A DNA stretch of 16,203 bases from JABMPO01 sp964539785 (GTDB taxonomy: Bacteria; Fidelibacterota; Marinisomatia; Marinisomatales; TCS56). Shown piece by piece: positions 14,643-16,203 of this stretch; position 1 is the first letter of the stretch, and each line of letters opens with the position of its first letter. The translations under genes and the position numbers were made by a program. The notes beneath the pieces are model-generated. The model saw only the letters and a list, made by a program, of their open reading frames with translations, did not search any database and was not told the DNA's origin. The stretch spans positions 1 to 16,203 of the forward strand of contig CAZIJQ010000056.1 in NCBI GenBank assembly GCA_964539785.1, written 5' to 3'.

Positions 14643-15088
14643 TAAAAATCCGGCAAGCATGCGAAATCGAGACTGCCGGAACTGTCTCTGATTATGCCAC
14701 AAAACTGCTGACTGAAGTATTAAGTGCGGAAAATGTTTCCTCCGCAGATTGTACAATAGTTTTTACCGATGACAATTATTTAAGCGAGTTAAAGAAACAG
14801 TTTTTTGATTTGAATCAATTGACCGATGTGATTGCATTCAGATTGAATGATTATTCTGAAAAGGAAGTTGAGGGTGAAATTTACATTAGTCTGCCCCGGG
14901 CTCGTGAAAATGCCAATCAATATTCTGAGCCTTATGGACGAGAAGTAGCCCGACTGATTATTCATGGGGGACTGCATCTGCTGGGCTATGATGACCAAAC
15001 TGATAGTGAACGTGCGGTAATGCGGGCATTGGAAGAAAAATACCTGAAAAAATTCGGCTGGACCGAACTTATTACGGAATGTGAGTGA
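14639..15088 (+). CDS. ybeY: Endoribonuclease YbeY (rRNA maturation)
   Basis: A 149-residue UPF0054 metalloprotein required for 16S rRNA 3'-end maturation and ribosome quality control. LNQLTDVIAFRLND (58-71) is the conserved TDVL(S/T)F region, followed by GEIYISLPRA (79-88). The conserved arginine is probably Arg105. The metal motif is HGGLHLLGYDD: His109 and His113 are present, but the third ligand, histidine in the textbook HGxLHLxGYDH, is Asp119. Such substitutions occur in Bacteroidetes-type YbeYs and probably still bind metal. The ATG overlaps the pgpH stop (ATGA), and the stop overlaps the mazG ATG (TGATG), so all three are likely translated in a coupled way. Confidence 0.93.
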   Translation: MIKIRQACEIETAGTVSDYATKLLTEVLSAENVSSADCTIVFTDDNYLSELKKQFFDLNQLTDVIAFRLNDYSEKEVEGEIYISLPRARENANQYSEPYGREVARLIIHGGLHLLGYDDQTDSERAVMRALEEKYLKKFGWTELITECE

Positions 15089-15861
15089 TGACAGTAGGCG
15101 AAAAATTTGAAAAATTGGTTAAAATTGTAGAGCGATTGCGAGGACCGGGTGGTTGTCCCTGGGATCAGGAACAGACCCATGCATCTTTGCTACCTTATTT
15201 TATCGAAGAAGCTTACGAAGTAATTGAAGCAGTCGATCATGAGAATTGGTCGGCCCTGAGAGAAGAATTAGGTGATATCATATTACATATGGTGTTTCAG
15301 GCAGACATAGCCCAGCAGGACAATGAATTTGGAATGGGAGCTGTGCTGGATGATATTTCGGATAAAATGATCCGGCGCCACCCCCATGTTTTTGGTGATG
15401 CCGGAGCTGACGCAGCGTTCCATGCCAAACAGAATTGGGAAGCAACCAAGCACCGAGAAAAACGCCGATCATCGCGATTGGATGGGGTTCCAGTCAATTT
15501 GCCGGCTCTCATTCGCGCACAGCGCTTACAGGAAAAGGCCAGTTATGTTGGGTTTGACTGGGACCAGGTTGATGGAATCTGGGATAAAATTCATGAAGAA
15601 CTGACCGAGGTTCGAGAAGCTGAATCAAATGAAGTCCGTGCCAATTTAGAGGAAGAGATCGGCGATCTATTATTTGCCGTGATAAATTTAGCCCGGTTCT
15701 ATAAAATCCCGGCTGAAGACGCCCTACGAAAAACCAATCGGAAATTTACCGATCGGTTCAGCCAAATTGAAGAGGAATTAAAACGACGGGGCAAACCCAT
15801 CGAGGAAGCCACCCTGGATGAAATGGATGAGATTTGGGAGCGGATAAAAAAAAGAGAATGA
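15088..15861 (+). CDS. mazG: Nucleoside triphosphate pyrophosphohydrolase MazG
   Basis: A 257-residue all-alpha NTP pyrophosphatase that hydrolyses nucleoside triphosphates to monophosphates and pyrophosphate, cleaning non-canonical or excess nucleotides. The N-terminal MazG domain shows LRGPGGCPWDQEQTH (17-31) and the EExxE...EExxD metal site: Glu40, Glu41, Glu44 in FIEEAYEVIEA, then Glu59, Glu60, Asp63 in REELGDII. The second domain repeats the pattern with KIHEELTEVREA (167-178) and LEEEIGDLLFAVINLARF (187-204), so this is the two-domain form. I chose ATG at 15088, which overlaps the ybeY stop by one base; a GTG three bases earlier would add one residue. It is the last gene of the cluster, and a hairpin follows its stop. 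Confidence 0.95.
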   Translation: MTVGEKFEKLVKIVERLRGPGGCPWDQEQTHASLLPYFIEEAYEVIEAVDHENWSALREELGDIILHMVFQADIAQQDNEFGMGAVLDDISDKMIRRHPHVFGDAGADAAFHAKQNWEATKHREKRRSSRLDGVPVNLPALIRAQRLQEKASYVGFDWDQVDGIWDKIHEELTEVREAESNEVRANLEEEIGDLLFAVINLARFYKIPAEDALRKTNRKFTDRFSQIEEELKRRGKPIEEATLDEMDEIWERIKKRE

Positions 15862-15862
15862 C

Positions 15863-15886
15863 TGGTACGGTATTACACCCGTACTA
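15863..15886. terminator. Hairpin between mazG and the convergent tonB-like gene
   Basis: GTACGG (15865-15870) pairs with CCGTAC (15879-15884) across an 8-base loop, extendable by a G-T and a T-A pair. It starts three bases after the mazG stop. AATTTGATTT follows on the plus strand; on the minus strand a run of eight T lies about ten bases past the stem. It is plausible as a shared terminator for the convergent genes but lacks an adjacent U-tract. Confidence 0.35.
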
Positions 15887-15925
15887 ATTTGATTTACAAT
15901 TGGTTTAGGTAGAATGTATTTATTT

Positions 15926-16203
15926 TTATTCGGATGGTTTATCTTTATCCAGTTTAAATGCTATTGGAACCGTGACCCACACGCCTACTGATAAATCTCG
16001 TTGCTTAGCAGGGATCCATTTTGTTTTTTGAAGAGCTACAATAGCAGCATCATTTAATCCGTCATCAGTAGCACCCTGCAAAATTACAGCATCCGTTGCT
16101 TTCCCGGTTTTATCAATAAATATTTGAACAATAACAACGCCTTCGATACCAGTCTTTAAGGCCAGCTCGGGATAAATGACATTTTTCTGAATTGCTGCAT
16201 ATC
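15926..16203 (-). CDS. TonB-family protein, C-terminal domain (5' end beyond window)
   Basis: An open frame with no start inside the window: 91 residues run from the right edge to a TAA at 15926-15928. The peptide shows the TonB C-terminal fold pattern: IYPELALKTGIEGVVIVQIFIDKTG, then ATDAVILQGATDDGLNDAAIVAL, KWIPAKQRD, and VWVTVPIAFKL, followed by a short charged tail. In complete proteins this domain is preceded by a membrane anchor and a periplasmic linker, and it passes proton-motive energy to outer-membrane receptors. Some relatives carry it on other sensor or peptidase scaffolds, so the full architecture is unknown. It converges with mazG. Its presence implies a two-membrane envelope. 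Confidence 0.82.
   Translation of the reverse strand, partial: YAAIQKNVIYPELALKTGIEGVVIVQIFIDKTGKATDAVILQGATDDGLNDAAIVALQKTKWIPAKQRDLSVGVWVTVPIAFKLDKDKPSE

Noticed and set aside
1..16203. CRISPR arrays, insertion sequences, attachment sites, prophage, defence or toxin-antitoxin modules
   Set aside because: I found no regularly spaced repeats, transposase or integrase motifs, or recognisable defence families on either strand; all long frames are accounted for by housekeeping or envelope genes.

Overview
The window is ordinary chromosomal DNA with moderate G+C, densely packed with housekeeping and envelope genes. It belongs to a Gram-negative-type bacterium: a TonB C-terminal domain at the right edge implies an outer membrane. 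Family-level features hint at the Fibrobacteres-Chlorobi-Bacteroidetes (FCB) superphylum or a neighbouring candidate phylum. These are a YbeY with TDVIAF and GYDD motifs, the FabH style, the coiled-coil/zinc-ribbon protein, and a tRNA without an encoded CCA. The affiliation is inference only; no 16S rRNA is present.

Layout, left to right. (1) 148-1676, plus strand: a two-gene FetAB-type ABC exporter. (2) 1677-1827: a convergent intergenic region carrying AGAGCNN heptad repeats in both orientations. (3) 1828-6820, minus strand, in transcription order: a DPM1-like family 2 glycosyltransferase, a UDP-N-acetylhexosamine 6-dehydrogenase, L-2-hydroxyglutarate oxidase (lhgO) starting one base after the dehydrogenase stop, and phosphoglycerate mutase gpmI. 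(4) 7010-8325, plus strand: tRNA-Val(CAC), a hairpin overlapping a possible 32-codon ORF, a CdsZ/DUF164 coiled-coil zinc-ribbon protein, and the class A RNase P RNA gene rnpB. (5) 8429-15861, plus strand: a compact cluster recJ-fabH-acyl-CoA dehydrogenase-pgpH-ybeY-mazG, mostly joined by ATGA/TAATG/TGATG overlaps. (6) 15926-16203, minus strand: the 3' end of a tonB-like gene, cut by the window edge.

How the genes relate. The rnpB-to-ybeY stretch groups RNA maturation (RNase P RNA, YbeY) with DNA repair and nucleotide-pool cleaning (RecJ, MazG). It also carries lipid metabolism (FabH, acyl-CoA dehydrogenase) and cyclic di-AMP turnover (PgpH). The pgpH-ybeY pair recalls the phoH-pgpH-ybeY order of Firmicutes, but with different flanks. 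The minus-strand cluster pairs nucleotide-sugar oxidation and glycosyl transfer (surface glycan or lipid glycosylation) with two central-carbon enzymes.

I see no CRISPR array, insertion sequence, prophage, toxin-antitoxin or defence module, and no convincing new multi-gene system. The most interesting signals are small: the heptad repeats at convergent gene ends, the terminator-like hairpin inside a possible leader ORF just before cdsZ, a repeated 20-mer upstream of gpmI, and a non-canonical YbeY metal site.
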